Part shown: positions 42,627 to 52,457 of the stretch, one piece after another | Numbering within the stretch: position 1 is the first letter of the stretch | Layout of the letters: each line of letters opens with the position of its first letter | NCBI GenBank assembly: GCA_026705025.1 | Contig: JAPPBN010000003.1 | Coordinates: forward strand, 1-64,000 | DNA: 64,000 nucleotides | Source of the DNA: Bin125 sp026705025 | GTDB taxonomy: Bacteria > Chloroflexota > Dehalococcoidia > Bin125 | Reading direction: 5' to 3' | Program-made: the position numbers and the translations under genes | The notes under the pieces: model-generated | Seen by the model: only the letters and a program-made list of their open reading frames with translations | Database searches by the model: none | What the model was told of the DNA's origin: nothing

Positions 42627-43843
42627 CAGTCATCCTCCTCGTCAACATCGGCGGCGGCCTCGGGCAGGACTGCGATGCCGGGCAGATCGAGCCCTTGCAG
42701 ATACTCCAGGGCCGCGCCGCCTCCGGTCGAGACGTGCGACATCTTGTTGGTCAGCCGAAACTGAGCCACGGCCGCGGCCGTTTCGCCGCCGCAAATCACG
42801 GTCGTCGCGTCTTCCAGTTTGGCCAGCGCTTCTGCCATCGCGCGGGTACCGCCCGAAAAGGCCTCGCGCTCGAACAGGCCCAGCGGACCGTTCCAGACGA
42901 CCGTATCGCAGTCCTTGATGGCTTCGGCGAACGTCTCCACGGTGGTCGGTCCGACATCGAGGATCTGCCAGTCTTCCGGAATCTCTTCTTCCGTGAAGAC
43001 GAGCGGCTTGGCCCGCGGTGGTTCGTCGGCGCCGCGAGCGATCACGCAGTCACCGGGGATTAACAGTTCACATTGCTCATCGTGCGCCGTGGCGGTGATC
43101 TCGTTGGCCGCCTCCACCATGTCTTGCTCAAGCAGTGAAGCGCCAGTTGGCAGGCCTCGAGCGAGCAGGAAGGTGTTCGCCATGGCCCCGCCGATCGCAA
43201 TCACCTCGGAGATTTCCGCGATGCGTTCGAGCAGTCCCAGTTTGTCGGACACCTTCGCGCCGCCGGAGATGAACCCCAACTTGCCTGCCTCGCCCCGCCG
43301 GATCGGTTCCAGCGCCTCAATCTCGCGGTCCAGCAGCAGTCCGCCGGCGGACGGCATCATCGTTGCCACTGCATGGGTCGAGGCATGCGCCCGGTGCGCC
43401 GCGCCAAAGGCGTCATTGACGTAGACATCGGCCAGGTCGGCCAGTTGCGCCGCGAATTCGTTGTCGTCCTCCTCTTCCTCTTCATGGAAGCGGAGATTCT
43501 GCAGCACCATCACCTCACCCGACTTCAGCTCGGACGACATCTGGGTAGCGACGTCGCCGATGCAGTCGGGAGCCATGCGGACGTTCATCCGCAGCGTGCG
43601 AGCCAGGCGAACCGCGACCGGGGTCAGATCGAACGCGGGATTACGCTCACCTCCGGGCCGGCCGAGATGCGAACAGACCACCACCGACGCGCCCTGCTCC
43701 AGCGCATATTTGACGGTCGGTACGGCAGCCCGGATCCGGGTGTCGTCGAGCACCCGAGCGCCGTCCATGGGCACGTTCAGGTCGAGACGCAGGAGGACTC
43801 GCTTCCCGGCCAGATCCAGGTTGCGAATCGAAACGTTACTCAT
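42626..43843 (-). CDS. pgk: Phosphoglycerate kinase
   Basis: Makes ATP from 1,3-bisphosphoglycerate in glycolysis. About 405 residues. Substrate-binding R-L-D-L-N-V-P-M near the start, C-S-H-L-G-R-P-G-G, G-F-I-S-G-G-A-K-V-S-D-K, W-N-G-P-L-G-L-F-E and V-I-C-G-G-E-T-A all fit. ATG 43843 gives the usual N-terminus (M-S-N-V-S-I-R-N-L-D); an ATG seven codons earlier is less likely. No strong ribosome site is seen. The acidic C-terminal tail (D-V-D-E-E-D-D) is a small extra. Confidence 0.96.
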   Translation of the reverse strand: MSNVSIRNLDLAGKRVLLRLDLNVPMDGARVLDDTRIRAAVPTVKYALEQGASVVVCSHLGRPGGERNPAFDLTPVAVRLARTLRMNVRMAPDCIGDVATQMSSELKSGEVMVLQNLRFHEEEEEDDNEFAAQLADLADVYVNDAFGAAHRAHASTHAVATMMPSAGGLLLDREIEALEPIRRGEAGKLGFISGGAKVSDKLGLLERIAEISEVIAIGGAMANTFLLARGLPTGASLLEQDMVEAANEITATAHDEQCELLIPGDCVIARGADEPPRAKPLVFTEEEIPEDWQILDVGPTTVETFAEAIKDCDTVVWNGPLGLFEREAFSGGTRAMAEALAKLEDATTVICGGETAAAVAQFRLTNKMSHVSTGGGAALEYLQGLDLPGIAVLPEAAADVDEEDD

Positions 43844-43896
43844 CGTGAAGCAATCCAGGGTCATCGCGAGCCGGATCCGCCGGCGCGAATGTCGGG

Positions 43897-44424
43897 TCAG
43901 GCCATTGGAGAGAGTTCGGCCTCCGCCTGTCGTTCGTTGCCTTCGTCCAGCGCGCGGCCGGGCAGCTCGCTGTGCCCCTCGCTGTGTCGGGCTTCGACCG
44001 CGGCCAGCTTGGCCAGTCGGCGCACGTGCCGGCCGCCCTCGAACTCGGCTTCAACGAATGCGTCAACGATGTCAGCAGCCAATGCGTGGCCGGTCACATA
44101 TGAGCCCAGCGCCAGGATGTTGCAGTCCGTGTGTTCGCGAGCCCGGCGCGCCGACCAGGTGTCGGTGCACAGCGCCGCACGGGCGCCCCGGACCTTGTTG
44201 GCCGCGATACTCACGCCGACGCCGTTCGAACAGATCACAATGCCGAGCTGGTGCTGGCCATCGACGACGGCTTCGGCAAGCGGAGCGGCGATATCGGCGT
44301 AATCGGTCGGCTCCTTCGACACGGGGCCGAAATCTCGGATCTGATGACCCTGCGTCGCCAGTTGTTCGCGAAGACGTTCCTTCAGCTCAAAGCCCGCATG
44401 GTCGCTGCCGATCGCGATACGCAC
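43897..44424 (-). CDS. rpiB: Ribose-5-phosphate isomerase B
   Basis: Interconverts ribulose and ribose 5-phosphates. 175 residues: I-A-I-G-S-D-H-A-G-F-E-L-K at the start, catalytic Cys in I-V-I-C-S-N-G-V-G-V-S-I-A-A-N-K (most homologues have C-G-T-G) and T-D-T-W-S-A-R-R-A-R-E-H. The last ~30 residues are a Glu/Ala-rich extension beyond the usual ~145-residue protein. It precedes pgk on the same strand. Confidence 0.92.
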   Translation of the reverse strand: MRIAIGSDHAGFELKERLREQLATQGHQIRDFGPVSKEPTDYADIAAPLAEAVVDGQHQLGIVICSNGVGVSIAANKVRGARAALCTDTWSARRAREHTDCNILALGSYVTGHALAADIVDAFVEAEFEGGRHVRRLAKLAAVEARHSEGHSELPGRALDEGNERQAEAELSPMA

Positions 44425-44461
44425 GTGCCGCTGCCCCTATCCAGACCCGCAGGCCGTGATT

Positions 44462-45157
44462 TCAGGAAACCGACTCCAAATCGGAGAGGCCCCAGTGCCG
44501 CATGAGCAACTCTCCGACAGATGCGCTGAGCTGTGGTCCACGACGCAGAACGCGCGGTATCCGGCCCGTGCAATCCAAGATAGTCGAGGCGGCACCCGCA
44601 GGCATTACCCCGCCCTCGGAGAGTATGTGAAGTGATTCACTAAAGCTATTGGTGGATGCGTCTCCATCGAACTGACTGCGCACATCTGCTGCCGTCAGAG
44701 ATGCCGGCTCGCCATGGACGTTTGCCGACGTTCCGGTCAACGGCGCATCGACGAGGTCCAGCACCGCAGTCGCGATCGGGTGGTCCGGAATACGCAGCGC
44801 GATCGTACCGCCGTCGACCGCGTTGGTGCGCCAATCCGTCCGCTTGTTCACGATCAGCGTCACCGCGCCCGGCCAGGCCTCCGTTGCCAGCGCCAGGACC
44901 CGCTCATTCAGAGGCTCGGCCATCTCCTCCAGGTGCTCCCGCCAGCGCGCGGGCGGCAGAAAGACCGGCAGGTTCTCGCCCCCCGGCCGCCGCTTGAGTT
45001 GGAAGACCGACGCCACCGCACGATCGTCGCTGGCGACAGCGCTCAGCGCATACTGCGTGTCGGTCGGCAGCGCTACGACCCCGCCGCGCCGCAAATGATC
45101 AACTGCCTGATCAAGTTCCCCGTTAAACACGGATCCATCATACTCCGCGCGTATCAT
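44462..45157 (-). CDS. tsaC: L-threonylcarbamoyladenylate synthase (Sua5/YrdC family)
   Basis: Forms threonylcarbamoyl-AMP for the t6A37 modification of tRNAs. 231 residues: G-G-V-V-A-L-P-T-D-T-Q-Y-A-L near the start, Q-L-K-R-R-P-G-G-E-N-L-P-V-F for substrate binding, W-P-G-A-V-T-L-I and T-S-A-N-V-H-G-E. It has no Sua5 C-terminal domain, as in TsaC/YrdC. The ATG at 45157 lies only 6 bases from the divergent guaA GTG; any longer frame upstream is antisense to guaA. Confidence 0.9.
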   Translation of the reverse strand: MIRAEYDGSVFNGELDQAVDHLRRGGVVALPTDTQYALSAVASDDRAVASVFQLKRRPGGENLPVFLPPARWREHLEEMAEPLNERVLALATEAWPGAVTLIVNKRTDWRTNAVDGGTIALRIPDHPIATAVLDLVDAPLTGTSANVHGEPASLTAADVRSQFDGDASTNSFSESLHILSEGGVMPAGAASTILDCTGRIPRVLRRGPQLSASVGELLMRHWGLSDLESVS

Positions 45158-45163
45158 TATGAC

Positions 45164-46744
<1,581 letters not shown>

Positions 46745-46750
46745 ACCGAG

Positions 46751-47179
46751 ATGGTCATCACCATCTGCATGAGCATGTCGCTCAGGCATCGGCTGCCTGA
46801 AATCTGCGGCATCCTTGAGCAAGCCGGTCACGAAGTCCTGACCCCAGTCGATACCCGCGAGTTCGACTACGAAGGCGCCAACGACCGCCAACGCGCCGAC
46901 CTCAAGCGCGACAAGGACCTGATCCGCACCCATTACGAGAAGATCAAGGTCTCCGACGCCATCCTCGTCCTCAACGAGGACCTGCCAGGCAAGCCCCGCT
47001 ACATCGGAGGCAACAGCTTTCTCGAAATGGGCTTCGCCCACATCCTCGACATCCCCATCTACCTCATGCAAGACCTCCCCGAATCCCCCTACCGCTCCGA
47101 GATGCTGGCCATGGATCCAGTCGTGATCGACGGCGACCTCAGCCGCATCCCGGCCGAGATTCAGACAGCGGTCGGCTAG
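46751..47179 (+). CDS. Nucleoside 2-deoxyribosyltransferase-like protein
   Basis: 142 residues in a Rossmann-like fold. The pattern I-T-I-C-M-S-M-S-L near the start, D-A-I-L-V-L-N-E-D in the middle and G-N-S-F-L-E-M-G-F-A-H-I-L-D-I-P-I-Y-L near the end resembles nucleoside 2-deoxyribosyltransferases and related nucleotide glycosyl hydrolases, with Glu in F-L-E-M-G as the candidate nucleophile. It lies 6 bases after guaA and 9 before purD, suggesting a link with nucleotide metabolism. The activity is unproven. Confidence 0.68.
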   Translation: MVITICMSMSLRHRLPEICGILEQAGHEVLTPVDTREFDYEGANDRQRADLKRDKDLIRTHYEKIKVSDAILVLNEDLPGKPRYIGGNSFLEMGFAHILDIPIYLMQDLPESPYRSEMLAMDPVVIDGDLSRIPAEIQTAVG

Positions 47180-47188
47180 CCTCGGCCC

Positions 47189-48451
47189 ATGCGCATCCTG
47201 ATCGTCGGCGGCGGTGGACGTGAGCACGCGCTGGCCTGGAAGCTGGCTCAGTCTCCTTCCTACGAGGCGATGTTCGCCGCGCCCGGCAATGCCGGCACTG
47301 CGCAAGTCGGCGAGAACCTCCCAATCCACGACTCCGACATCGAAGCCATCTGCAACTCCGCCGCCGAGCGCCGTATCGACCTCGTCGTCGTCGGCCCCGA
47401 GGCGCCGCTCGCCGCAGGCCTCGTCGACGCGCTGACTGAACGAGGCGTTCTGGCGTTCGGTCCCACCCGCGACGCCGCGCAGATCGAATCCTCCAAGTGG
47501 TTCGCCAAGTCGATCATGCAGGCTGCCAACGTTCCCCATGCCGGAGGCGAGCTCTTCGAGACCGCCCAGGCCGCACACAAGTGGCTCGAAATCCTCGGAC
47601 CCGACGATCTGCCCGTGCTCAAGGCCGACGGCCTCGCCGCCGGCAAGGGCGTCATCGTCCCCGACCACATCGACGACGCCCACGCCGCCATCGACCAGAT
47701 GTTTGCCGGCGCCTTCGGCTCGGCCGGCGAGCGCGTCGTGATCGAAGATCGCCTCTCCGGCATGGAAGCCTCGGCGATGGCCATCGTCTCCGGCGCCGAC
47801 ATCCTCCCGCTCCCGCTCAGCTGCGATTACAAACGGATCATGGACAACGACCACGGACCCAACACCGGAGGCATGGGCGTCTACGCGCCACCCGGCTTCG
47901 TCGGCGACGCTGACGACGTCTTCGCCTCCATCCACCAACCGGTCGTCAATCAGATGGCCGCCGACGGCATCGAGTTCCGCGGACTGCTCTACGCCGGTCT
48001 GATGATCGACGACGGAGCCCTCAACGTCCTTGAGTTCAATGCCCGCTTCGGCGACCCCGAGACGCAGGCCGTCCTCCCCCTCCTCGACGGCGACTTGCTC
48101 CCCGTTCTCGCCGCTTCCGCTCGCGGGGAGGCCATGCCGCGCGACGCGATCTCACACTCCGGGCGCGCCTCGGTCAGCGTCGCGATCGTCAGCGGCGGAT
48201 ACCCAGGCCCCCACGACACCGGCAAGCCGATCCATGGCCTCGACGCCGTCGATGACGCGGTCGACGTCTTCCACGCCGGCACCGCAATCGACGATGATGG
48301 ACGCACCACAACCGCCGGCGGGCGCGTGCTCGCCGTCACCGCCGTCGCCGATACGCTGGCCGAAGCACGAGGCATCGCCTACGACAACGTCCGCCGCATC
48401 ACCTTCGACGGCTCGTTCCACCGCACAGACATTGCACTCAGGGAGCTCTAG
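47189..48451 (+). CDS. purD: Phosphoribosylamine-glycine ligase (GAR synthetase)
   Basis: Joins phosphoribosylamine and glycine with ATP in purine synthesis. 420 residues: V-G-G-G-G-R-E-H-A-L at the start, A-P-G-N-A-G-T-A, the ATP-grasp core with K-A-D-G-L-A-A-G-K-G-V, and D-N-D-H-G-P-N-T-G-G-M-G-V-Y. E-F-N-A-R-F-G-D-P-E-T-Q supplies metal-binding residues. It sits in the guaA-purD-purB run on one strand. Confidence 0.96.
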   Translation: MRILIVGGGGREHALAWKLAQSPSYEAMFAAPGNAGTAQVGENLPIHDSDIEAICNSAAERRIDLVVVGPEAPLAAGLVDALTERGVLAFGPTRDAAQIESSKWFAKSIMQAANVPHAGGELFETAQAAHKWLEILGPDDLPVLKADGLAAGKGVIVPDHIDDAHAAIDQMFAGAFGSAGERVVIEDRLSGMEASAMAIVSGADILPLPLSCDYKRIMDNDHGPNTGGMGVYAPPGFVGDADDVFASIHQPVVNQMAADGIEFRGLLYAGLMIDDGALNVLEFNARFGDPETQAVLPLLDGDLLPVLAASARGEAMPRDAISHSGRASVSVAIVSGGYPGPHDTGKPIHGLDAVDDAVDVFHAGTAIDDDGRTTTAGGRVLAVTAVADTLAEARGIAYDNVRRITFDGSFHRTDIALREL

Positions 48452-48453
48452 TC

Positions 48454-48801
48454 ATGACGACTCGCACGATCAAACCGAACCTCCAGTCCCACGACGACGT
48501 ACCGCCAATCGAGATGTTCGAAGGCATCGCCCGGCGAACCCTGAACGCCGGCGAGCGCACCTCGATCCACGAGATCCAGATCGCCGAAGGCGGCACTGTG
48601 CCGATGCACACGCATCCGCACGAGCAGATCGGCTACCTCGTCTCCGGACGCGTCCGCTTCGAACTCGGCGACGAGGTCAAGGAACTCTCGGCCGGCGACT
48701 CCTGGATCATTCCCTCCGAAGTCCCGCACGAAGTCACCGCGCTCGAAGACGCGGTTGCGCTCGACATCTTCTCTCCCGCCCGCGAGGAGTACATCCCCTA
48801 A
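48454..48801 (+). CDS. Cupin domain protein
   Basis: A 115-residue single cupin barrel. Metal-binding motif 1 is M-H-T-H-P-H-E-Q-I-G-Y-L-V-S-G (two or three His plus Glu) and motif 2 is I-P-S-E-V-P-H-E-V-T-A. The substrate or regulatory role is unknown. It lies 2 bases after purD and overlaps the purB ATG by one base (TAATG), so it is translated with purine genes, though purine cupins are not a known requirement. Confidence 0.86.
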   Translation: MTTRTIKPNLQSHDDVPPIEMFEGIARRTLNAGERTSIHEIQIAEGGTVPMHTHPHEQIGYLVSGRVRFELGDEVKELSAGDSWIIPSEVPHEVTALEDAVALDIFSPAREEYIP

Positions 48802-50093
48802 TGATCCCCCGCTATCAACGCGCGGAGATGGCCGCGCTCTGGACCGATGACGCCAAGTGGCGGCGCTGGCTCGATGTCGAGATCGCCGTCGTTAACGCCT
48901 GGGCCGACGAGGGCGTCGTCCCGCGCGAGGACGCCGAGCTGATCGCCGCCAACGCCGGCTACAACGTCGCAGACATCGACCGTTACCAGGTCAAGATCCA
49001 CCACGACACGTTGGCGTTCCTGCAATCGGTCGCCGACACGCTCGGCCCCGAGTCGCGCTGGGTCCACCACGGACTGACCACCTCCGACGTCTGGGACACT
49101 GCTTCGGCGCTCCAGATTCGCGACGCCGCGCGGATCATCGAGGACGACCTTGAGCGCCTCGAGGCCGCAATCACGAAGCGCGCCGTCGAGCACAAGCACA
49201 CGCTCTGCATCGGCCGCACGCATGGGATCCACGGCGAGCCGACCACGTTCGGTCTCAAGCTGGCCGGCTGGGTCGACGAAACCAGGCGCAACCGCCGGCG
49301 CCTCGCCGACGCCATCGAGTCGGTCGCGGTCGGCAAGATCTCCGGCGCCGTCGGCACCCACGCGACCGTGCCGCCGCATATCGAGGAGCGCGTCTGCCGC
49401 GAGCTCGGCCTCGGCGTCGAGGCGATCTCCACGCAGGTCGTGCAGCGAGACCGGCACGCTCACTTCCTCTCCACGCTGGCGGTGATCGCCGCATCATTGG
49501 AGCGCTTCGCCACCGAGATCCGCCACCTCCAGCGCACCGAGGTCCGCGAAGTCCGCGAGCCCTTCGCCGAGGGCCAGGCCGGTTCCTCGGCCATGCCGCA
49601 CAAGCGCAACCCCGAGAAGGCCGAGCGCGTCTGCGGACTCGCCCGCACGATCCGCGCCAACGCCTTAACCGCGCTTGAGAATGTCGCCCTCTGGCATGAG
49701 CGCGATATCTCCCACACCTCCGCCGAGCGCATCGCCATCCCCGACGCCTGCTTCGCCCTCGACTACATCACCGACATGCTCGCCTGGATCATCGACGGCC
49801 TCGTCATCGACGCCGACCGTATGCAGGCCAACCTCGAGTCCTCCTACGGCCTGATCTACAGCCAGCGCGTGATGCTCGCCCTGACCGAAGCCGGCGTCGG
49901 CCGCGACGACGCCTACAAGCGAGTCCAGTCCTACGCCATGACAGCCTGGGACGAAGGCATCCAGTTCCGGGACCTGATCGAGGGCGACGAAGTGATCACC
50001 GCCGCCCTCGATCGAGAAGCCATGGACGCCGTCTTCGACCCCGCCTACTTCACCCAGCACATCGACGCCTCGTTCGCCCGGCTTGGCCTCTAG
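48801..50093 (+). CDS. purB: Adenylosuccinate lyase
   Basis: Cleaves SAICAR and adenylosuccinate in purine synthesis. 430 residues: start M-I-P-R-Y-Q-R-A-E-M; H-H-G-L-T-T-S-D-V-W-D and R-T-H-G-I-H-G-E-P for the active site; and the superfamily signature G-S-S-A-M-P-H-K-R-N-P. ATG 48801 overlaps the cupin stop. Longer in-frame sequence upstream is read out of frame through purD and is not coding. Confidence 0.97.
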   Translation: MIPRYQRAEMAALWTDDAKWRRWLDVEIAVVNAWADEGVVPREDAELIAANAGYNVADIDRYQVKIHHDTLAFLQSVADTLGPESRWVHHGLTTSDVWDTASALQIRDAARIIEDDLERLEAAITKRAVEHKHTLCIGRTHGIHGEPTTFGLKLAGWVDETRRNRRRLADAIESVAVGKISGAVGTHATVPPHIEERVCRELGLGVEAISTQVVQRDRHAHFLSTLAVIAASLERFATEIRHLQRTEVREVREPFAEGQAGSSAMPHKRNPEKAERVCGLARTIRANALTALENVALWHERDISHTSAERIAIPDACFALDYITDMLAWIIDGLVIDADRMQANLESSYGLIYSQRVMLALTEAGVGRDDAYKRVQSYAMTAWDEGIQFRDLIEGDEVITAALDREAMDAVFDPAYFTQHIDASFARLGL

Positions 50094-50096
50094 CGC

Positions 50097-50933
50097 GTGC
50101 CCAGCCCAACCACGCAGAGTGCGATTGGCGCCGCACTGGCGATAGTGGCGGTTCTGGCAACCTCAGCATGCGCCGACCGCATTCCGTCCCAACTCCCCCA
50201 TGCAGCGACGCTGCCAGCTGAGCACGATTCCGAATGCGGTTGGCAGCGTTGGCTCGATGCGCCGCTCAACCTCAAAGACTGGTTCGAAGAGCATCCCGAG
50301 ATCGCCGCACTGCATCACTGGGACTCTCCAAGCGGGGCGTTTCTGTCGGCCAGGCGTGACTCAATCGAAGAGGCGCCATTCAAAGTGCTGCTGCGCTCTA
50401 TGGTCGTGTGGGTGGAACCTCAGGCACAGGACCCACCGAACGTCATCAATGTTGATGATGCGGGCGGCGTGATTCAGCTCGAGCAAGGCATCAATCTCGT
50501 TCGATGGTGGGGAAGGGAAGGCTCGTCGGTCACGATTCGCGACGCTTTTCGTTGGATCGGCCCGAGCATTGAGTCGATCGTCAGGTTCGACGATCAGACG
50601 GCGTCTTGCCATAGAGATGTCGGAGTATCTCCGACTGAACTGAGCGATCTGGATGCGGTGCTATCTCGAGGGGATCTTTTGGCCATCCACATGCGGGAGG
50701 ACGCTACCTGGACTCAGTCGTGGATCTGGTCGCCGAACTACTCCACCTTTGGAGACGTAGACCCCGAGGCGAGTGTTGTGCTGCGCGAACAGGTGAGAGA
50801 GTTTTCCGGATATGTGGCCGCTCGCTTTGGTCTCGCCGCAGAATCGTATGCGGTGATGCTCTTGTCCGATGTCGAAGGCCTGTCTCACCTCTTCAAGACC
50901 TTGACGGGCAACGAGTTCGACACAGATTGGTGA
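50097..50933 (+). CDS. 5' part of a secreted metalloprotease lipoprotein gene, before an in-frame TGA
   Basis: 278 codons from GTG 50097 to TGA 50931-50933. The N-terminus has a hydrophobic signal and lipobox (A-T-S-A-C, Cys about 25), predicting a surface lipoprotein. The rest has no named domain, but its last ~50 residues (Y-V-A-A-R-F-G-L ... L-L-S-D-V-E-G-L-S-H) resemble the region before the zinc motif in gluzincin proteases. The same frame stays open after the TGA for 404 codons and encodes that zinc motif, so this is probably one gene interrupted by a nonsense codon, a base error or recoding. Base composition is lower in G+C than the flanking pur genes. Confidence 0.65.
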   Translation: MPSPTTQSAIGAALAIVAVLATSACADRIPSQLPHAATLPAEHDSECGWQRWLDAPLNLKDWFEEHPEIAALHHWDSPSGAFLSARRDSIEEAPFKVLLRSMVVWVEPQAQDPPNVINVDDAGGVIQLEQGINLVRWWGREGSSVTIRDAFRWIGPSIESIVRFDDQTASCHRDVGVSPTELSDLDAVLSRGDLLAIHMREDATWTQSWIWSPNYSTFGDVDPEASVVLREQVREFSGYVAARFGLAAESYAVMLLSDVEGLSHLFKTLTGNEFDTDW

Positions 50934-50978
50934 CCCGAGTATGCATGCGGAATCGCCTGGAGCGACGCCATCGGGCTG

Positions 50979-52145
50979 TTGGAAGGCTGTCGCGATCCCA
51001 TCGCTTTCGACCACGAGTTCGTTCATGTGATTCAAGCCCAGCTGGCGCGAGGCCGCATTGGATCCTCGTGGGAAACAGAACCTGCTTGGCTGATTGAAGG
51101 CGCCGCCGAATACGTTTCGGCCCGGTATCGCGATGCAATGAGTTACAAGAGCTATAGAGACTTCAGGGAAGACGCAATCGACATCGCTCGTGAGCGTAGA
51201 GTGACGCTTCCACTGAAACGACTGGTTAGCAGAGAGGACTTCCGCGGGCTCGACATCGTCTACGCATACTCGTTCAGCTTTCTGGCCGCAGAATGGCTCG
51301 CGGCTCACGCTGGCGACGACGCACTCTTCAGGTACATGCGGCAGCTTTCTCGCGCCGGGACCAACTGGGATCTGGCCTTCGAGATTGCGTTCGGTCTGAG
51401 AGTCGAGGAGTTCTACAAACGCTTCGAGGAACACTCCTCGGACTTTGAGGAGCCGCGGCCGCACCGCATTGCCGGGACGGTGCTGGACGATTCCGGTCGC
51501 CCTGTTCCGAATCTCAAGATTCACGCCTATCCCCAGACAGGAGGCTGGAGTCGTAATGCGGAAACCGATGCAACTGGAGACTTCTCTATCGCCGTCCGCG
51601 CGGGAACCTACCGCCTGGGAGTACACAGCGAAACGAGTTGCACGTTTTACGGATACGTCGAGCATGGCGGAAACCTTGTTCCGTGGTTTGCCGCTGCTTG
51701 GATCGATGCAGGGTCGGGCAATTCGGAGCAGCGCCGAATCCGGTTGCCAGGCGCAGCATCGGATTTGCGCGGATGGTCAACCTGTCGTGAGGCTGAAGGG
51801 CGCGAGCCGATTCGAGGAAGAGTCCTGACCCCAGACGGCAAGGGCGCCCCAGACGTGCACGTGTCGGCGTGTGGAGATAACGGCTGCGGGAGGTCCATCA
51901 CTGACGAAACTGGCGCTTACTCCATTGACGTTGCAGAATCTCCAGTTCTGCTCTCGGTCGGACCCAACGGCCTCATCTGTGAACGATGGGGCGCGCGGGG
52001 GGCTAACGGCAACCTGACGACGTTTAGTCGTGATGGAAACACAGCTAAAGCGCAGAGACTGACGAACGGAGTGGACATTCTCCTGCCCGCTCCGCCAGAG
52101 GAGCTGGAAGTGACCAATTTTTGCTGGCAGGCGCATCCGCCTTAG
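50979..52145 (+). CDS. 3' part of the metalloprotease: gluzincin catalytic domain plus carboxypeptidase-regulatory-like domains
   Basis: In frame with the preceding entry; the coding sense begins directly after TGA 50933 (P-E-Y-A-C-G-I-A-W). Zinc motif: H-E-F-V-H with the third ligand in W-L-I-E-G-A-A-E-Y about 30 residues on, the layout of peptidase MA-like gluzincins. From about residue 165 come two beta-sandwich segments, each beginning G-T-V-L-D or G-R-V-L-T-P-D and containing D-A-T-G-D-F-S or D-E-T-G-A-Y-S, typical of carboxypeptidase regulatory-like domains. The only starts after the TGA (such as TTG 50979) lack a ribosome site, so independent translation is doubtful. Full product through the TGA: about 682 residues. 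Confidence 0.65.
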   Translation: MEGCRDPIAFDHEFVHVIQAQLARGRIGSSWETEPAWLIEGAAEYVSARYRDAMSYKSYRDFREDAIDIARERRVTLPLKRLVSREDFRGLDIVYAYSFSFLAAEWLAAHAGDDALFRYMRQLSRAGTNWDLAFEIAFGLRVEEFYKRFEEHSSDFEEPRPHRIAGTVLDDSGRPVPNLKIHAYPQTGGWSRNAETDATGDFSIAVRAGTYRLGVHSETSCTFYGYVEHGGNLVPWFAAAWIDAGSGNSEQRRIRLPGAASDLRGWSTCREAEGREPIRGRVLTPDGKGAPDVHVSACGDNGCGRSITDETGAYSIDVAESPVLLSVGPNGLICERWGARGANGNLTTFSRDGNTAKAQRLTNGVDILLPAPPEELEVTNFCWQAHPP

Positions 52146-52457
52146 CAGTCCACCGGCCAGGCCGTTTGTCGTCGGCGCCACCTCACCCTCCCTGAGACCA
52201 GCCGCAGCCACTGTACGATGTCCGCTCATCGATCAGCAGTAGCGGAGCCACAGGAGCGCCATGCACATGGGCATCAATTCGGACTTCCGTGGATCGGTCT
52301 GGATACAGGCAGACGTTCACTGCGCAATGTCAGACGAATCCAGAGAAATCTGGACACACCAGGACACTTTTCACAAGAGTCTGCAATCCACAGCGCCGGA
52401 TTGAAGATATTGGTCAGGACATCGGCCCCATTATGATCAGCACAGGAGGCAATTGCG
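52146..52457 (+). other. 312-bp intergenic region upstream of purC
   Basis: A long gap for this compact genome, with an AT-richer second half. It contains region C of the phased repeat (52346-52365), GATATTGG and TTATGAT words near 52409-52438 that could belong to a promoter, and AGGAGG at the purC start. A 47-codon reading frame (52261-52404) with AGGAG four bases upstream spans most of it, but its composition is not protein-like. Confidence 0.55.
52346..52365 (+). repeat. Phased GGAC repeat, region C
   Basis: AAATCTGGAC (52346-52355) is followed in 10-base phase by ACACCAGGAC (52356-52365). The first unit is identical to the tandem unit of region B read on the minus strand and one base different from AAATCCGGAC of region A. 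It lies about 102 bases upstream of the purC ATG, in the same orientation. Confidence 0.5.

Noticed and set aside
48030..48800. Upstream extension of purB
   Set aside because: It is read out of frame through purD and the cupin gene; the ATG at 48801 gives the standard PurB start.
50934..50980. SECIS element after the metalloprotease TGA
   Set aside because: The best stem (TCGC/GCGA, 4 bp) has loop CTGGA without a G in the first two bases, so it fails the bacterial SECIS loop rule.
52261..52404. 47-codon frame with AGGAG upstream, before purC
   Set aside because: The ribosome-site spacing is only 4 bases, the composition is not protein-like, and it spans the intergenic repeat.
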